NCBI GenBank assembly: GCA_022736205.1
Contig: DZAT01000014.1
Coordinates: forward strand, 1 to 39,113
Length of the DNA stretch: 39,113 nucleotides
Direction of reading: 5' to 3'
From: Thiomicrospira cyclica
Lineage (GTDB): Bacteria; Pseudomonadota; Gammaproteobacteria; Thiomicrospirales; Thiomicrospiraceae
In this document: positions 1 through 8,350 of the stretch, one piece after another
Layout: each line of letters starts with the position of its first letter
How positions within the stretch are numbered: the stretch's first letter is position 1
The notes under the pieces: model-generated
Databases searched by the model: none
Told to the model about the DNA's origin: nothing
Seen by the model: the letters and a program-made list of their open reading frames with translations, nothing else
Position numbers and translations under genes: made by a program

Positions 1-54
1 ATCCAACCACTCTTGGGTTTCTTGTGGGTCGAGGTCAACGAACGGTTCACTCAT
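1..54 (-). CDS. aceE: Pyruvate dehydrogenase E1 component, N-terminal fragment (runs off window)
   Basis: Only the first 18 codons are inside the window. They read MSEPFVDLDPQETQEWLD, which closely matches the conserved start of proteobacterial homodimeric pyruvate dehydrogenase E1 (E. coli begins MSERFPNDVDPIETRDWL). A purine-rich AAAGGA lies about 8 bases upstream of the ATG, as expected for a ribosome binding site. The enzyme would decarboxylate pyruvate with thiamine diphosphate in the pyruvate dehydrogenase complex. The catalytic part is outside the window, so the identity rests on this N-terminal signature alone. Confidence 0.75.
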   Translation of the reverse strand, partial: MSEPFVDLDPQETQEWLD

Positions 55-180
55 TTCTAATCCTTTTACTGTTCTTGGATTTTAATATTTCCAATTGGCA
101 GATGCAGACGGGGTAAGTCAGGTCAACATGCGCTATGAGCCAACCTTTTTATACAGTCACCAACGTAATTTAACCCTACT

Positions 181-189
181 ATCATACCA
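181..189 (-). promoter_or_regulatory. Possible extended -10 promoter for aceE
   Basis: On the minus strand this reads TGGTATGAT, an extended -10 (TGn plus TATGAT), about 125 bases upstream of the aceE start codon. No good -35 is visible, because the expected position falls in the palindrome of the adjacent repeat copy. The rest of 55-190 shows no other gene. The call is inference from sequence similarity only. Confidence 0.3.
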
Positions 190-190
190 G

Positions 191-328
191 AGGGAACCAC
201 TAAAAACCTCGCCTTGCTCGTTTTTAGTGCCCCTCTTTTATTTTTTAGCTGGTTGAAGGGTATTGAATCAAGTAGTTACATTCACTTAATGAGCAACCCT
301 TTCCCCAGACCCCCCATCCCTTTTAGGC
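191..328 (-). repeat. Composite structured intergenic repeat, copy A
   Basis: Read on the minus strand this copy has, in order: a G-rich left box containing GGGGGGTCTGGGGAAAGGG, a spacer of about 30 bases, a complementary right box ending CAACCAGCTAAAAAATAA, and a terminal palindrome at 199-228 (ACTAAAAAC / GTTTTTAGT). The left and right boxes can pair into a long hairpin. The same layout recurs near 12.3, 17.3 and 29.7 kb. It fills most of the gene-free stretch between aceE and the HAD phosphatase, and no gene is seen there. Confidence 0.8.
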
Positions 329-365
329 TTTTAACATGCTCAAGATTTCATTAAAGACTGCTAAA

Positions 366-1025
366 CTAGTCACGCAACGAGATGACAGGCCATCCCAAAC
401 GTGATGCTTCTGCACGCAAAAAGTCGTCTGGATCAACCGCAACAGGATGATTAGCGCGTTGTAATAACGGCAAATCATTGCGAGAGTCGGAATAAAACCA
501 CATCTCACTAACAGTAACTTTTTGTTGTGATAGCCAATGTTCTAATCGCTGAATTTTACCTTCTTGAAAGCTCGGAACACCAACCACGTCACCTAAAATA
601 TGACCCAATTCGTCGCGTTCTGGCTCTGTTGCAATCAACGCATCAATCCCTAGCCATTGGACAATGGGTTCTGTGATAAAACGATTGGTGGCAGTAATCA
701 CCAGCAAATGATGTCCCTGTAACCGATGGCGTTCAATTAACGCCCTCGCTTTAGGCAGCGCTATCGGAATGATTGATGTCTGCATAAACTCAGCGTGCCA
801 TGCTGCTAATGTTTCTAACGATTGACCAACCAATGGCGCTAAGGCAAAACGCTGATAAGCCAAAATATCTAAGGTTCCCGCTTTGTAATCTTCATAAAAA
901 GCATCGTTCTGACGCGCATAATATTCACCATCCACCACCCCTTTACGAACCATAAATTGTCCCCATTCGTAATCGCTATCACCACCAATGAGGGTATTGT
1001 CCAAGTCAAAAATCGCTAGTTTCAT
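366..1025 (-). CDS. HAD-family phosphatase, subfamily IB (phosphoserine phosphatase-like)
   Basis: This is a 219-residue protein with the HAD motif I DLDNT at residues 7-11 (nucleophile D7, acid D9), a motif II Thr in VITAT, and the motif III acidic pair in SDSRND near residue 180. The overall form matches HAD-IB hydrolases of about 220 residues that resemble SerB. Its substrate cannot be told from sequence. The start is set at the ATG giving MKLAIFDLDNT, because an upstream extension to 1292 would run antisense through rppH and has no family match. It is divergent from rppH across about 120 bases, so the two genes probably have back-to-back promoters. Confidence 0.82.
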   Translation of the reverse strand: MKLAIFDLDNTLIGGDSDYEWGQFMVRKGVVDGEYYARQNDAFYEDYKAGTLDILAYQRFALAPLVGQSLETLAAWHAEFMQTSIIPIALPKARALIERHRLQGHHLLVITATNRFITEPIVQWLGIDALIATEPERDELGHILGDVVGVPSFQEGKIQRLEHWLSQQKVTVSEMWFYSDSRNDLPLLQRANHPVAVDPDDFLRAEASRLGWPVISLRD

Positions 1026-1145
1026 CCAGTTTCCATCAAAATTTTGCCTTAAAACAACAATCCTAGCCGATGTTTGTGCGCATTCAAACGATTTTTTCGC
1101 TAAAATAGATAACAAATACAGATTATGGTAAGGAAAGTAACGTCC

Positions 1146-1643
1146 GTGATTGATGAAAATGGCTATCGACTCAATGTGGGCATTATTTTGGCTAATAAAA
1201 GTGGACAGCTTTTTTTGGGAAGACGTATTGGTCATGAGGATGCGTGGCAGTTCCCACAAGGCGGTATTCGTTCGCATGAAACCCCACAGCAAGCGTTGTT
1301 TAGAGAGCTTAAGGAAGAAATTGGACTAGAGCCGAGTCATATTCGTGTGCTAGGAAAAACACAAAACTGGTTACATTACGAATTACCTAAACGCCTTATT
1401 CGTCAAAACACTTATCCTGTCTGTATTGGACAACGACAAATTTGGTTTATGCTGGGCTTAACGGGTGGAGAACAATATATTAATCTCAATGCCAGTGCCG
1501 AACCCGAGTTTGAAGAGTGGCGTTGGGTTAATTATTGGCAACCCGTTCATGAGGTCGTTAACTTCAAAAAAGAAGTCTATCAAAGTGCACTTGTTGAGTT
1601 GGAGCAGTGTTTGCTGCGTTATTGGAACCCCTATCATGCTTAG
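1146..1643 (+). CDS. rppH: RNA pyrophosphohydrolase
   Basis: RppH removes pyrophosphate from the 5' triphosphate of mRNAs and so starts RNase E-dependent decay. The 165-residue protein carries the complete Nudix box starting GGIRSHE and continuing RELKEEIGL. It also has the RppH-specific segments WQFPQGGI, NWLHYELPKRL and CIGQRQIWF. I prefer the GTG start at 1146, which gives (M)IDENGYRLNVG, the canonical RppH N-terminus, with AAGGAA about 10 bases upstream. An ATG at 1125 would add seven residues not found in the family. The identification is secure, the start a little less so. Confidence 0.93.
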   Translation: MIDENGYRLNVGIILANKSGQLFLGRRIGHEDAWQFPQGGIRSHETPQQALFRELKEEIGLEPSHIRVLGKTQNWLHYELPKRLIRQNTYPVCIGQRQIWFMLGLTGGEQYINLNASAEPEFEEWRWVNYWQPVHEVVNFKKEVYQSALVELEQCLLRYWNPYHA

Positions 1644-1719
1644 AAACCGCTTAACTTTTCTGTTAACGTGCCGATAATCTCATCAATACCATTGGTCATC
1701 ACTCAATAAGCAGCATATT

Positions 1720-2268
1720 ATGTTAATTCGATTATGTCTCATTTTTATCGCCCTAAGCATGGCGAGTTATCCCATTTGGGCTGCAACAGCGTCAGACTAT
1801 CATCTGTTGGGGTTAAAGCTTGTCAGCGCCAACAAAGACGAGATTCGCCAAAGCTTGTTTAGTTGGGATGGTTTTGATCAAGCCAAGAGCACCTTATACA
1901 GAAAGCAGTTTAATCGCTTTTACCCTAAGAATATTTTACGTGAAACCTATCGGCTCGACTTTCGTTATGAACAAGATGGACGATTTTCGAGTATGCAGAT
2001 ACTTTATCGCCCATTTTCTCCCGAGTACGCCAATCAGAAACAAGGGGTTGATATTCCTGATATTGTCGCACAACTAACACCCATTATCGGTGCTCCTAAT
2101 GCCCGTTTCAGACGCACAGCATCGGGCTTACCTTCATACAATGCTTATCAGTGGGAGGATGAAAAAGTCAGCATCACGCTTGATCGTGAAGGACAGCAAG
2201 CAGGTCGTCCGCCTGTCCTGAATGTTCGTATCAAAAATGGGGATATTGCAAGCAATTATCGTCCATAG
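1720..2268 (+). CDS. Hypothetical exported protein
   Basis: I do not recognise this 182-residue protein. It begins with a typical Sec signal peptide: one Arg, a hydrophobic core around residues 5-17, and a likely cleavage site after AWA near residue 22. There is no lipobox Cys, so a periplasmic location is likely. The mature part is mixed alpha/beta in character and rich in Tyr, Phe and Arg, with no catalytic motif I can see. It follows rppH on the same strand after about 75 bases and ends at a palindromic repeat that separates it from the convergent MATE exporter gene. Confidence 0.7.
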   Translation: MLIRLCLIFIALSMASYPIWAATASDYHLLGLKLVSANKDEIRQSLFSWDGFDQAKSTLYRKQFNRFYPKNILRETYRLDFRYEQDGRFSSMQILYRPFSPEYANQKQGVDIPDIVAQLTPIIGAPNARFRRTASGLPSYNAYQWEDEKVSITLDREGQQAGRPPVLNVRIKNGDIASNYRP

Positions 2269-2312
2269 GGCACTGCTAAAAAACCTCACTTCGTGGTATT
2301 TTTAGCGTTCCC
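2269..2312. repeat. Palindrome-only copy E of the structured repeat; likely bidirectional terminator
   Basis: GCTAAAAA and TTTTTAGC arms flank a short centre with CAC-TTC-GTG. GGG and CCC trimers border the palindrome, as in the complete repeat copies. The G-rich and C-rich boxes are absent. It occupies the gap between two convergent genes (1720-2268 and 2321-3685). An RNA hairpin with a U-rich arm would form from either strand, which suggests a shared terminator. Confidence 0.65.
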
Positions 2313-2320
2313 AAGTTGTT

Positions 2321-3685
2321 TTACGCCTGTAGCTGTTTGCCATTAAAAAATCGGTAACGAATGCGCCATACCAACCCGATGGCCGCCACACTCAGTCCAA
2401 TCACAAAACTCAGCCAAAATCCATTAATACCCAACCAAACACCGCTAGTCGAAATATCTCCATAGCATAAGTAATAACCTGCGGGTAAACCAATCAACCA
2501 ATAGGCAACAAAAGTAATACCCATAACCGATGTTGTATCGCCTATTCCGCGTAATGCGCCAGCTGATGTAACCTGTACGGCATCTGAAATTTGATATAAA
2601 GCTGCCAACAAAAACAATCCTGTCGCAATGGCAGCGACTTGTGCATCATTGGTGTAGAGATTAACCACATAATGCGCTAATAATACCGTAATTACCGCAA
2701 CAGCAACGCCCAATATAATAGACAGCGCAAACGCTGTTTTAATCGTTTCACGTAGTTGATCCGTATCGCCTGCCCCATGCAGATAGCCGACACGAACAGT
2801 TAGCGCCATTGCCAAAGAGAGTGGCAACATAAAAATCAACGCTGTGTAACTAATGGTAATTTGATGTGCCGCTAATACATCTGTACCCAAAGGCGTGACT
2901 AAAAAAGCAATGAACGTAAACAGACCAACTTCAAATAAAATAGCAGCTGCGATAGGAACACCAACACGCAGTAACGACCATAAAACAGCCCAATCTGGCG
3001 CTAACCAACGCCATGCTTGTCGATAACCAGCATAATCTTGATGATGAAAATAAAACCACCAAGCGCCCACCGCCATAAACAAATAAGCAATACTGGTTGC
3101 AACACCGCATCCTACACCACCCATTTCGGGAATCGGACCTAAACCATAAACAAAAATATAATTAAGCGGAATATTCAGAATAAACGCCATAATTGATAAT
3201 GCCATCATCACGCGCGTTAAACCATGCCCCTCATGGAAAAAACGCACCACCTGAAACAACAGTGCGGGAAGAAGACCATACGCCATTGCCGATAAATAAC
3301 CACTGGTAATATCAGCGACGGCAGGTTCTAATGAAAAAAACGTTAACCAATGAGAAGCAGATAAAAGTATCGAACCCGCTAAGACAGCCAATCCGACAGC
3401 CAACCATAATCCCTGCATCAAACCAACACGCGCACGCTGCGGATCTTCAGCACCCTGCGTTTGTGCAATATAGGGCGTCAAGGCTAATAAGACACCACTC
3501 ATAAACAAGAATACAGGCAGCCACACAGCAGCGCCTAAGGCGATAGCAGCTAAATGAAACTTACCATAACCACCTGCCATCATCGTATCGACAACACCCA
3601 TACCTGTTTGCGCCAATTGACCAATCACCAATGGCGTCGCCATTAATAACAAAATCTTTGCTTCTGCTTTATTCACGACCATCAT
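2321..3685 (-). CDS. norM: MATE-family multidrug/cation antiporter (NorM type)
   Basis: The 454-residue protein is almost entirely hydrophobic, with about twelve membrane segments in two similar halves, the usual length for MATE transporters. The N-terminal segment PLVIGQLAQTGMGVVDTMMAG is the characteristic MATE helix 1 signature. Segments near residue 185 (GGVGCGVATSIAYL) and near 370 (SDAVQVTSAGALRGIGDT) are also typical. Members export cationic drugs in exchange for Na+ or H+ across the inner membrane. The start overlaps the end of the upstream membrane-protein gene by 17 bases, so translation is probably coupled. Confidence 0.9.
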   Translation of the reverse strand: MMVVNKAEAKILLLMATPLVIGQLAQTGMGVVDTMMAGGYGKFHLAAIALGAAVWLPVFLFMSGVLLALTPYIAQTQGAEDPQRARVGLMQGLWLAVGLAVLAGSILLSASHWLTFFSLEPAVADITSGYLSAMAYGLLPALLFQVVRFFHEGHGLTRVMMALSIMAFILNIPLNYIFVYGLGPIPEMGGVGCGVATSIAYLFMAVGAWWFYFHHQDYAGYRQAWRWLAPDWAVLWSLLRVGVPIAAAILFEVGLFTFIAFLVTPLGTDVLAAHQITISYTALIFMLPLSLAMALTVRVGYLHGAGDTDQLRETIKTAFALSIILGVAVAVITVLLAHYVVNLYTNDAQVAAIATGLFLLAALYQISDAVQVTSAGALRGIGDTTSVMGITFVAYWLIGLPAGYYLCYGDISTSGVWLGINGFWLSFVIGLSVAAIGLVWRIRYRFFNGKQLQA

Positions 3686-3956
3686 TAATAACCATTTTAC
3701 CCATTAAACATAATAAACCACGAATAATCCCTTTCCAAATAATAGAAAAAACCAGCCCCATCGCGATAATAATAGGAATACCCAATAATAAATCAATGAG
3801 GACGATGCTACCATCATCAAAATGAACGGCGAACCCTTTTTCAATGAAAACATAACCTAACCACAAAATAAAAACCAGCCAACTGCTAAGCCTTTCGAAC
3901 GAAGTCCAAAGTCGACTTGTTTCACCAAAGCGCCATAAAAAATAAGAGCACGACAT
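3669..3956 (-). CDS. Small membrane protein of unknown function
   Basis: This 95-residue protein has two clear hydrophobic segments, about residues 25-42 and 52-75. No family is recognised. The start has a good ribosome binding site, AAAAGGA seven bases upstream of the ATG. The gene overlaps the MATE exporter start by 17 bases and probably shares its transcript. A role linked to the exporter would be a guess. Confidence 0.6.
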   Translation of the reverse strand: MSCSYFLWRFGETSRLWTSFERLSSWLVFILWLGYVFIEKGFAVHFDDGSIVLIDLLLGIPIIIAMGLVFSIIWKGIIRGLLCLMGKMVINDGRE

Positions 3957-4064
3957 TTAAAATCCTTTTAATCCAACGAATAATGGTTTTAATTTTATTC
4001 AAAAGCGACTAGAATAAAAAAACTAAAACGATTATGTAAATAAAAAACACAAGGAACTGTCATT

Positions 4065-4445
4065 ATGTCTGTCAGAATTGATAAAAAACTCAACAAACTT
4101 TCTGAAAAGTTGGCTCAACTACAACAAGAAATGCAAGCATTAGAAGCGCAAAAAAATGCCAAACTAAGCATCGACTCTGAAGAGATTCAAAGTATCGTTA
4201 ACAGTATTGAATCACTCGCTAAAAAGAACAATGAACGTTTTAGCACGATTGCCGCTTTGGTACAAAAAGCTTGCCGAACAGAAACCACGACAGAAACCTC
4301 AATCAAAAAACAAAGCACCCTAGCGCCTAAGTATCGTGATCCTATGGAATACAATAACACGTGGACAGGTCGTGGTATTGCCCCCCTCTGGTTACAACGT
4401 TATATCTCTAACGGCAGAAACAAAAATGAATTTTTAATTCAGTAA
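4065..4445 (+). CDS. H-NS-family nucleoid-associated protein
   Basis: The 126-residue protein has a predicted coiled-coil N-terminal half (residues 3-70), a charged linker, and a C-terminal H-NS DNA-binding domain from about residue 87. The signature is KYRDP followed by TWTGRG (residues 99-104) and a tail ending NGRNKNEFLI, matching the AT-hook-like DNA-binding loop of H-NS and its betaproteobacterial relatives. Such proteins oligomerise and silence AT-rich, often acquired, genes. The gene stands alone with AAGGAACT upstream of its ATG. Linker and coil lengths differ from E. coli H-NS, so I give no symbol. Confidence 0.85.
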   Translation: MSVRIDKKLNKLSEKLAQLQQEMQALEAQKNAKLSIDSEEIQSIVNSIESLAKKNNERFSTIAALVQKACRTETTTETSIKKQSTLAPKYRDPMEYNNTWTGRGIAPLWLQRYISNGRNKNEFLIQ

Positions 4446-4462
4446 CGTTTTAATTAAACGTT
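4444..4462. terminator. Possible shared terminator between convergent hns-like gene and lnt
   Basis: AACGTTT and AAACGTT arms separated by TAATT form a 7-bp hairpin that overlaps the stop codons of both convergent genes. A T-rich stretch follows on the plus side and a less regular one on the minus side. The stem is AT-rich and weak. Confidence 0.35.
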
Positions 4463-5973
4463 TTATGTTTTCGCCAGCGTACCAATACCAGCGCCAAAAC
4501 GAAAGACAACAGACCTAATAAAGGCATATCATGCCAGCGCACATATGGGGTTAACCCAGAATAGGATTGCACTGGCACGATATGACCTGCTAACTCACTA
4601 TCTGGAGATGCAACCACAGAACCAGAACCGTCGACATGAGCCACTCCTGTGTAACCCTGATTGGTTACGCGCACAATTTCTCGACCCAATTCACGCGCTC
4701 GTAATCGCGTCATTTGCCAATGCTGCCCTGCCATAGCACTTGGATAGAACCAACCATCATCGCTGACAATTAACCACCAATCCACATCTTGACTCACTTG
4801 TGCCATTTCAAAACCAAAATCTGCCTCATAGCACACACCTAACCCGACTTGACTGCCTGCAATCGTTTGAACTTTGGGCGTTTCGCCGACCGAAAACTGA
4901 GCCATTGGCATATTGATCCATTTTGCAATAGCCGCTAATAACGAAAACCCAGGATAAAATTCACTAAAAGGCACTAAATGACGTTTATCATAACGCAGCG
5001 CACCGTCCAGACTCACAATACTATTAAAATACTGTCTGCCTAAAATCGAATCTTCACGTAAAGCAACGCCTGTAATAATCATTGTGTTACTGACTTTTGC
5101 TTTATCGATAATCGGCTGTAGCTCGAGCAATGCCGTGTCTAGAAAAGTCGGAACGGCCGTCTCTGACCAAACCACAACAGGCGCTTGACCCAACAATGGA
5201 AAACTGGCGACCTGATATGCCTGCAGCAAGTAGGGTAAGGCATGCTGATCCCACTTTAAAGTTTCTGAAATTTGACCATGCACCAAAGCTATTGGTTGTT
5301 GATCGCCCTTAGGTTCAACCCATGTAATCGAATTGAGCTGTCCCGATAACCCCCAGAACAAACCATAAATAAGAATTGCTTTAAACGTGTTTTTGCTGGT
5401 AATTGCCCACCAAATCAAACCAGCACTTAAGGCGACGGCAAAGCTTACCCCCAAGCTACCCGCAATGGGTGCCCAACCAGACAACCAGGTATCTGTATGA
5501 GTGTAACCTAATAATAACCACGGGAAACCCGCCCAGATCACAATACGCAACCATTCACTAAGCACCCACAAGGTAGGCAACCAGACGATGGCCCAAATCC
5601 AAACAGATACAATCGAACGTGTGGCAACCGAAAGCGCCCCAACAACCGCAATAAAGCTCGCTAATAACAAGACAAAAGCTAGTGCGACCAACCAAGCGAG
5701 CCCCATTGGCACGCCTCCGTAAAGTCCAAGACTGACACCCATCCAGCTAATGCCGAAACCAAACAAACCAAAACCAAACGCGAAACCTTCACGCATGCCT
5801 TGCTGCCAACTGCTGGCATCAGCCAGTAACCACCACAAACCCACCAAAGCTAACACTGTCGCTGGCGGAAAGTCGTAAGGCGCAAAACCGAAGACAGCGA
5901 CAGACCCCAACAATAAAGCACTGGCTAAACGCCATGCTGGATTCGTTAGCAGTGTTTGGCGCAAATCCATCAT
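4450..5973 (-). CDS. lnt: Apolipoprotein N-acyltransferase
   Basis: Lnt adds the third acyl chain to the N-terminal Cys of lipoproteins in the inner membrane. The protein has about seven hydrophobic N-terminal segments followed by a periplasmic nitrilase-like domain. Counting from the chosen start, the expected triad is visible: E271 in WSETAVP, K330 in YDKRHLVPF and C381 in GVCYEADF. The spacing is close to E. coli (267/335/387). An in-frame ATG at 5997, which overlaps the corC stop, would add eight residues. I prefer 5973 because it aligns better with the E. coli N-terminus, but neither has a strong ribosome binding site. It is last in the miaB-phoH-ybeY-corC-lnt operon. Confidence 0.93.
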   Translation of the reverse strand: MMDLRQTLLTNPAWRLASALLLGSVAVFGFAPYDFPPATVLALVGLWWLLADASSWQQGMREGFAFGFGLFGFGISWMGVSLGLYGGVPMGLAWLVALAFVLLLASFIAVVGALSVATRSIVSVWIWAIVWLPTLWVLSEWLRIVIWAGFPWLLLGYTHTDTWLSGWAPIAGSLGVSFAVALSAGLIWWAITSKNTFKAILIYGLFWGLSGQLNSITWVEPKGDQQPIALVHGQISETLKWDQHALPYLLQAYQVASFPLLGQAPVVVWSETAVPTFLDTALLELQPIIDKAKVSNTMIITGVALREDSILGRQYFNSIVSLDGALRYDKRHLVPFSEFYPGFSLLAAIAKWINMPMAQFSVGETPKVQTIAGSQVGLGVCYEADFGFEMAQVSQDVDWWLIVSDDGWFYPSAMAGQHWQMTRLRARELGREIVRVTNQGYTGVAHVDGSGSVVASPDSELAGHIVPVQSYSGLTPYVRWHDMPLLGLLSFVLALVLVRWRKHKTFN

Positions 5974-5986
5974 CCGTTCTTTCAGA

Positions 5987-6841
5987 CTATTCACCATGAC
6001 CAATATCATCTTCGTTAATTAAGGTAACCTTAAAGAGCTGTACACGACGACGATCTGCACGTAAAACTTTAAATAACAACCCCGACAACGCCAAGCTTTC
6101 ACCCGTCTGAGGCACTCGCCCAAAACGTGAAACGATTAAACCACCTAAGGTATCAGCCGCCTCTATATCAAGTTTAACATCAAAAAAAGCATTCACTTCA
6201 TCAATGCTCGCAACGGCTTTAACGGTAAAGGTATGCTCATTCATTTGCATAATATGCACATCAGCTTTGTCGTATTCGTCTTCGATTTCACCGACAATAC
6301 CTTCGATAATATCCTCAATGGTAACCAATCCCGTGATACTGCCGTATTCATCGACGGCAACCGCAATGTGTAAACGACGGCTCTGAAACTCGCGCAATAA
6401 CTCGGCTGCACGTTTACTCTCTGGAACATAAAAAACGGGACGAAGCAAAGAAGATAGGCTGTCTAAAGAGTCAACTTGATCACGAATATAAGCAATGAGT
6501 AAGTCTTTACTCATTAAAATACCCACCAAGTCATCTTTGGTTTCACCTGTAACAGGATAACGAGAGTGTTCCGTTTCTAAAATCATGGCCAAATTATCAG
6601 CAAGCGTATCACGCTCATTGAGCATCACCATCTGCGCCCGTGGAACCATAATGTCACGCACACGCTGTGCGGACAATGACATCACGCCTTGCAACATGCG
6701 CCAAGCTTCAACATCGATAATCTGGCGATTAAAAGCGTCCTTAATCTGTGCCAATAAATCGTCACGATCTTCTGGTTCATTATCGAATAAGTCTTTTAAC
6801 TTAGATAATAAAGAACTTGATTTTATAACAGAATCACTCAT
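5987..6841 (-). CDS. corC: CorC/HlyC-family CBS-domain protein
   Basis: The 284-residue protein contains two CBS repeats (about residues 65-125 and 130-190; the second includes VDEYGSITGLVTIEDIIEGIVGEI). A C-terminal CorC/HlyC domain near residues 205-280 contains DTLGGLIVSRFGRVP. There is no N-terminal transmembrane DUF21 region, so this is the soluble CorC form. It has been linked to Mg2+/Co2+ efflux and sits next to lnt in many gammaproteobacteria. It starts 14 bases after the ybeY stop. Confidence 0.9.
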   Translation of the reverse strand: MSDSVIKSSSLLSKLKDLFDNEPEDRDDLLAQIKDAFNRQIIDVEAWRMLQGVMSLSAQRVRDIMVPRAQMVMLNERDTLADNLAMILETEHSRYPVTGETKDDLVGILMSKDLLIAYIRDQVDSLDSLSSLLRPVFYVPESKRAAELLREFQSRRLHIAVAVDEYGSITGLVTIEDIIEGIVGEIEDEYDKADVHIMQMNEHTFTVKAVASIDEVNAFFDVKLDIEAADTLGGLIVSRFGRVPQTGESLALSGLLFKVLRADRRRVQLFKVTLINEDDIGHGE

Positions 6842-6855
6842 TAAATACTCATCTA

Positions 6856-7302
6856 TTAAACAGGTAAATAAGGGTTTTTGATGCCGACCAGAGCCAACAA
6901 CTTGATCTCTAAAGCTTCCATCTCTACTGCTTCTGCTTCACTCTCATGATCGTAGCCTTGCAAATGTAATAAACCATGAACCACTAAGTGCGTTGCGTGC
7001 TCAGCTAATGGCTTTCCCTGTTCAGCCGCTTCGGACATTAGTACAGCGGGACAAATCACTAAATCTCCTAACAAACGCTCTTTAGACTCCCAACCTTCGG
7101 GTAGTTCAAAGGGAAAAGACAAGACATTAGTAGGCTTATCTTTTTCACGCCACTCACGATTCAGCTGCTGGCTTTCGTCAGCATCAACGAAATGAATGGA
7201 AAAACGTGCTTTGCCAGATTCAAGCCATGCCAGTGCTGCTGCACGAGCCAAAAGCTTACCAACAATGCCATCAATCTTATCAGCTTCCCACTCTATTACC
7301 AT
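6856..7302 (-). CDS. ybeY: Endoribonuclease YbeY (16S rRNA 3'-end maturation)
   Basis: YbeY is a zinc metalloprotein needed for 16S rRNA processing and ribosome quality control. The zinc motif H-G-x-L-H-L-x-G-Y-D-H is present as [11 protein letters not shown], preceded by the family segments [13 protein letters not shown] and LLGDLVIC. I set the start at the ATG giving [12 protein letters not shown], whose distance to the conserved core matches E. coli YbeY. An ATG at 7374 would add 24 mostly basic and Gln-rich residues and overlap the end of phoH by 50 bases. That longer form cannot be excluded, because neither start has a clear ribosome binding site. Confidence 0.92.
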   Translation of the reverse strand: MVIEWEADKIDGIVGKLLARAAALAWLESGKARFSIHFVDADESQQLNREWREKDKPTNVLSFPFELPEGWESKERLLGDLVICPAVLMSEAAEQGKPLAEHATHLVVHGLLHLQGYDHESEAEAVEMEALEIKLLALVGIKNPYLPV

Positions 7303-7324
7303 CGATAGACGAGATTGCTGACGC

Positions 7325-8350
7325 TTACGACGTTGTGACTGCTGTATTTGCTTTTGTTTTCTCAAAGCGCTCATATGCTTCTACTACTCTTTGTACTAAG
7401 GGATGACGAACCACATCTTTGGCGGTAAAAAAGGTAAAGCCAATGCCATCAATATCTTTTAAAATATCAGCAGCTTGACGCAAACCAGAAGAATATTTAT
7501 TGGGCAAATCAATTTGACTCATATCGCCTGTTACAATCACTTTCGAACCAAAACCAACACGCGTTAAAAACATTTTCATCTGCTCAAGCGTCGTATTTTG
7601 TGCTTCATCTAACAAGATACAGCTCTCATTTAAAGTACGCCCACGCATAAACGCTAAAGGTGCCACTTCAATGACATTGCGTTCCATCAAGCGCGTTACC
7701 TGATCAAAGCCTAACAATTCGTAGAGCGCATCATATAGTGGACGTAAATAGGGGTCGACTTTCTGTGCTAAATCTCCCGGTAAAAAGCCGAGTTTTTCAC
7801 CCGCCTCGACCGCTGGGCGCGTTAAAATCAACCGACGAACCTGTTCGTTTTCTAGCAACTCAACGGCTCTGGCAACCGCCATATAAGTTTTGCCTGTTCC
7901 TGCTGGTCCGATACCGAAAGTAATATCGTTAGCGTGCATGGTGCGAATATAGGCATCTTGATTAGCGGTACGCGCCCGAATCAGCTTTTTATGCGGACGC
8001 AGTACGGCATAACCTGTCATAGTCAATTGTTCATTGCTCTTGGATGTTAAGGCAACCACATCTGCAATAGGCGTTTTTTCTGCCAGTTCAGTTAAGTACA
8101 AATGCACCGCTTCAGCACTCATTAGTCCAGAAAATGACTGATGATATAGGTCACGAATGACCTGTTCTGTCGCCATCAGTTGAATTGCTGGACCTTTAAT
8201 GACAAAATCAAAACTTAAATGATTAATTTCCACACCCAAACGCGCTTCGATTTGTGCCAGATGTTCTTCGTGCCAACCACAAAGGTTTTGCAATGCCGCA
8301 TTGTCCTCTGGCACTAATTTAATGCGGATGCTGTCAAATGCTTGGCTCAT
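7325..8350 (-). CDS. ybeZ: PhoH-like ATPase (YbeZ)
   Basis: The 341-residue protein has a Walker A motif GPAGTGKT at residues 148-155 and a Walker B-like DEAQN at 248-252, within the PhoH core. A short KH-like N-terminal region precedes it. YbeZ is an ATPase that works with YbeY in rRNA maturation. Its start overlaps the miaB stop by four bases (ATGA) and ybeY follows directly, so the context supports a shared function. Confidence 0.92.
   Translation of the reverse strand: MSQAFDSIRIKLVPEDNAALQNLCGWHEEHLAQIEARLGVEINHLSFDFVIKGPAIQLMATEQVIRDLYHQSFSGLMSAEAVHLYLTELAEKTPIADVVALTSKSNEQLTMTGYAVLRPHKKLIRARTANQDAYIRTMHANDITFGIGPAGTGKTYMAVARAVELLENEQVRRLILTRPAVEAGEKLGFLPGDLAQKVDPYLRPLYDALYELLGFDQVTRLMERNVIEVAPLAFMRGRTLNESCILLDEAQNTTLEQMKMFLTRVGFGSKVIVTGDMSQIDLPNKYSSGLRQAADILKDIDGIGFTFFTAKDVVRHPLVQRVVEAYERFEKTKANTAVTTS

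Noticed and set aside
191-328. Repeat copies read as CRISPR or as a transposon end
   Set aside because: Copies are far apart with no regular spacers and no transposase gene or terminal target duplication that I could see.
1026-1292. N-terminal extension of the HAD phosphatase
   Set aside because: It would run antisense through rppH and adds no HAD sequence. The MKLAIFDLDNT start fits the family.
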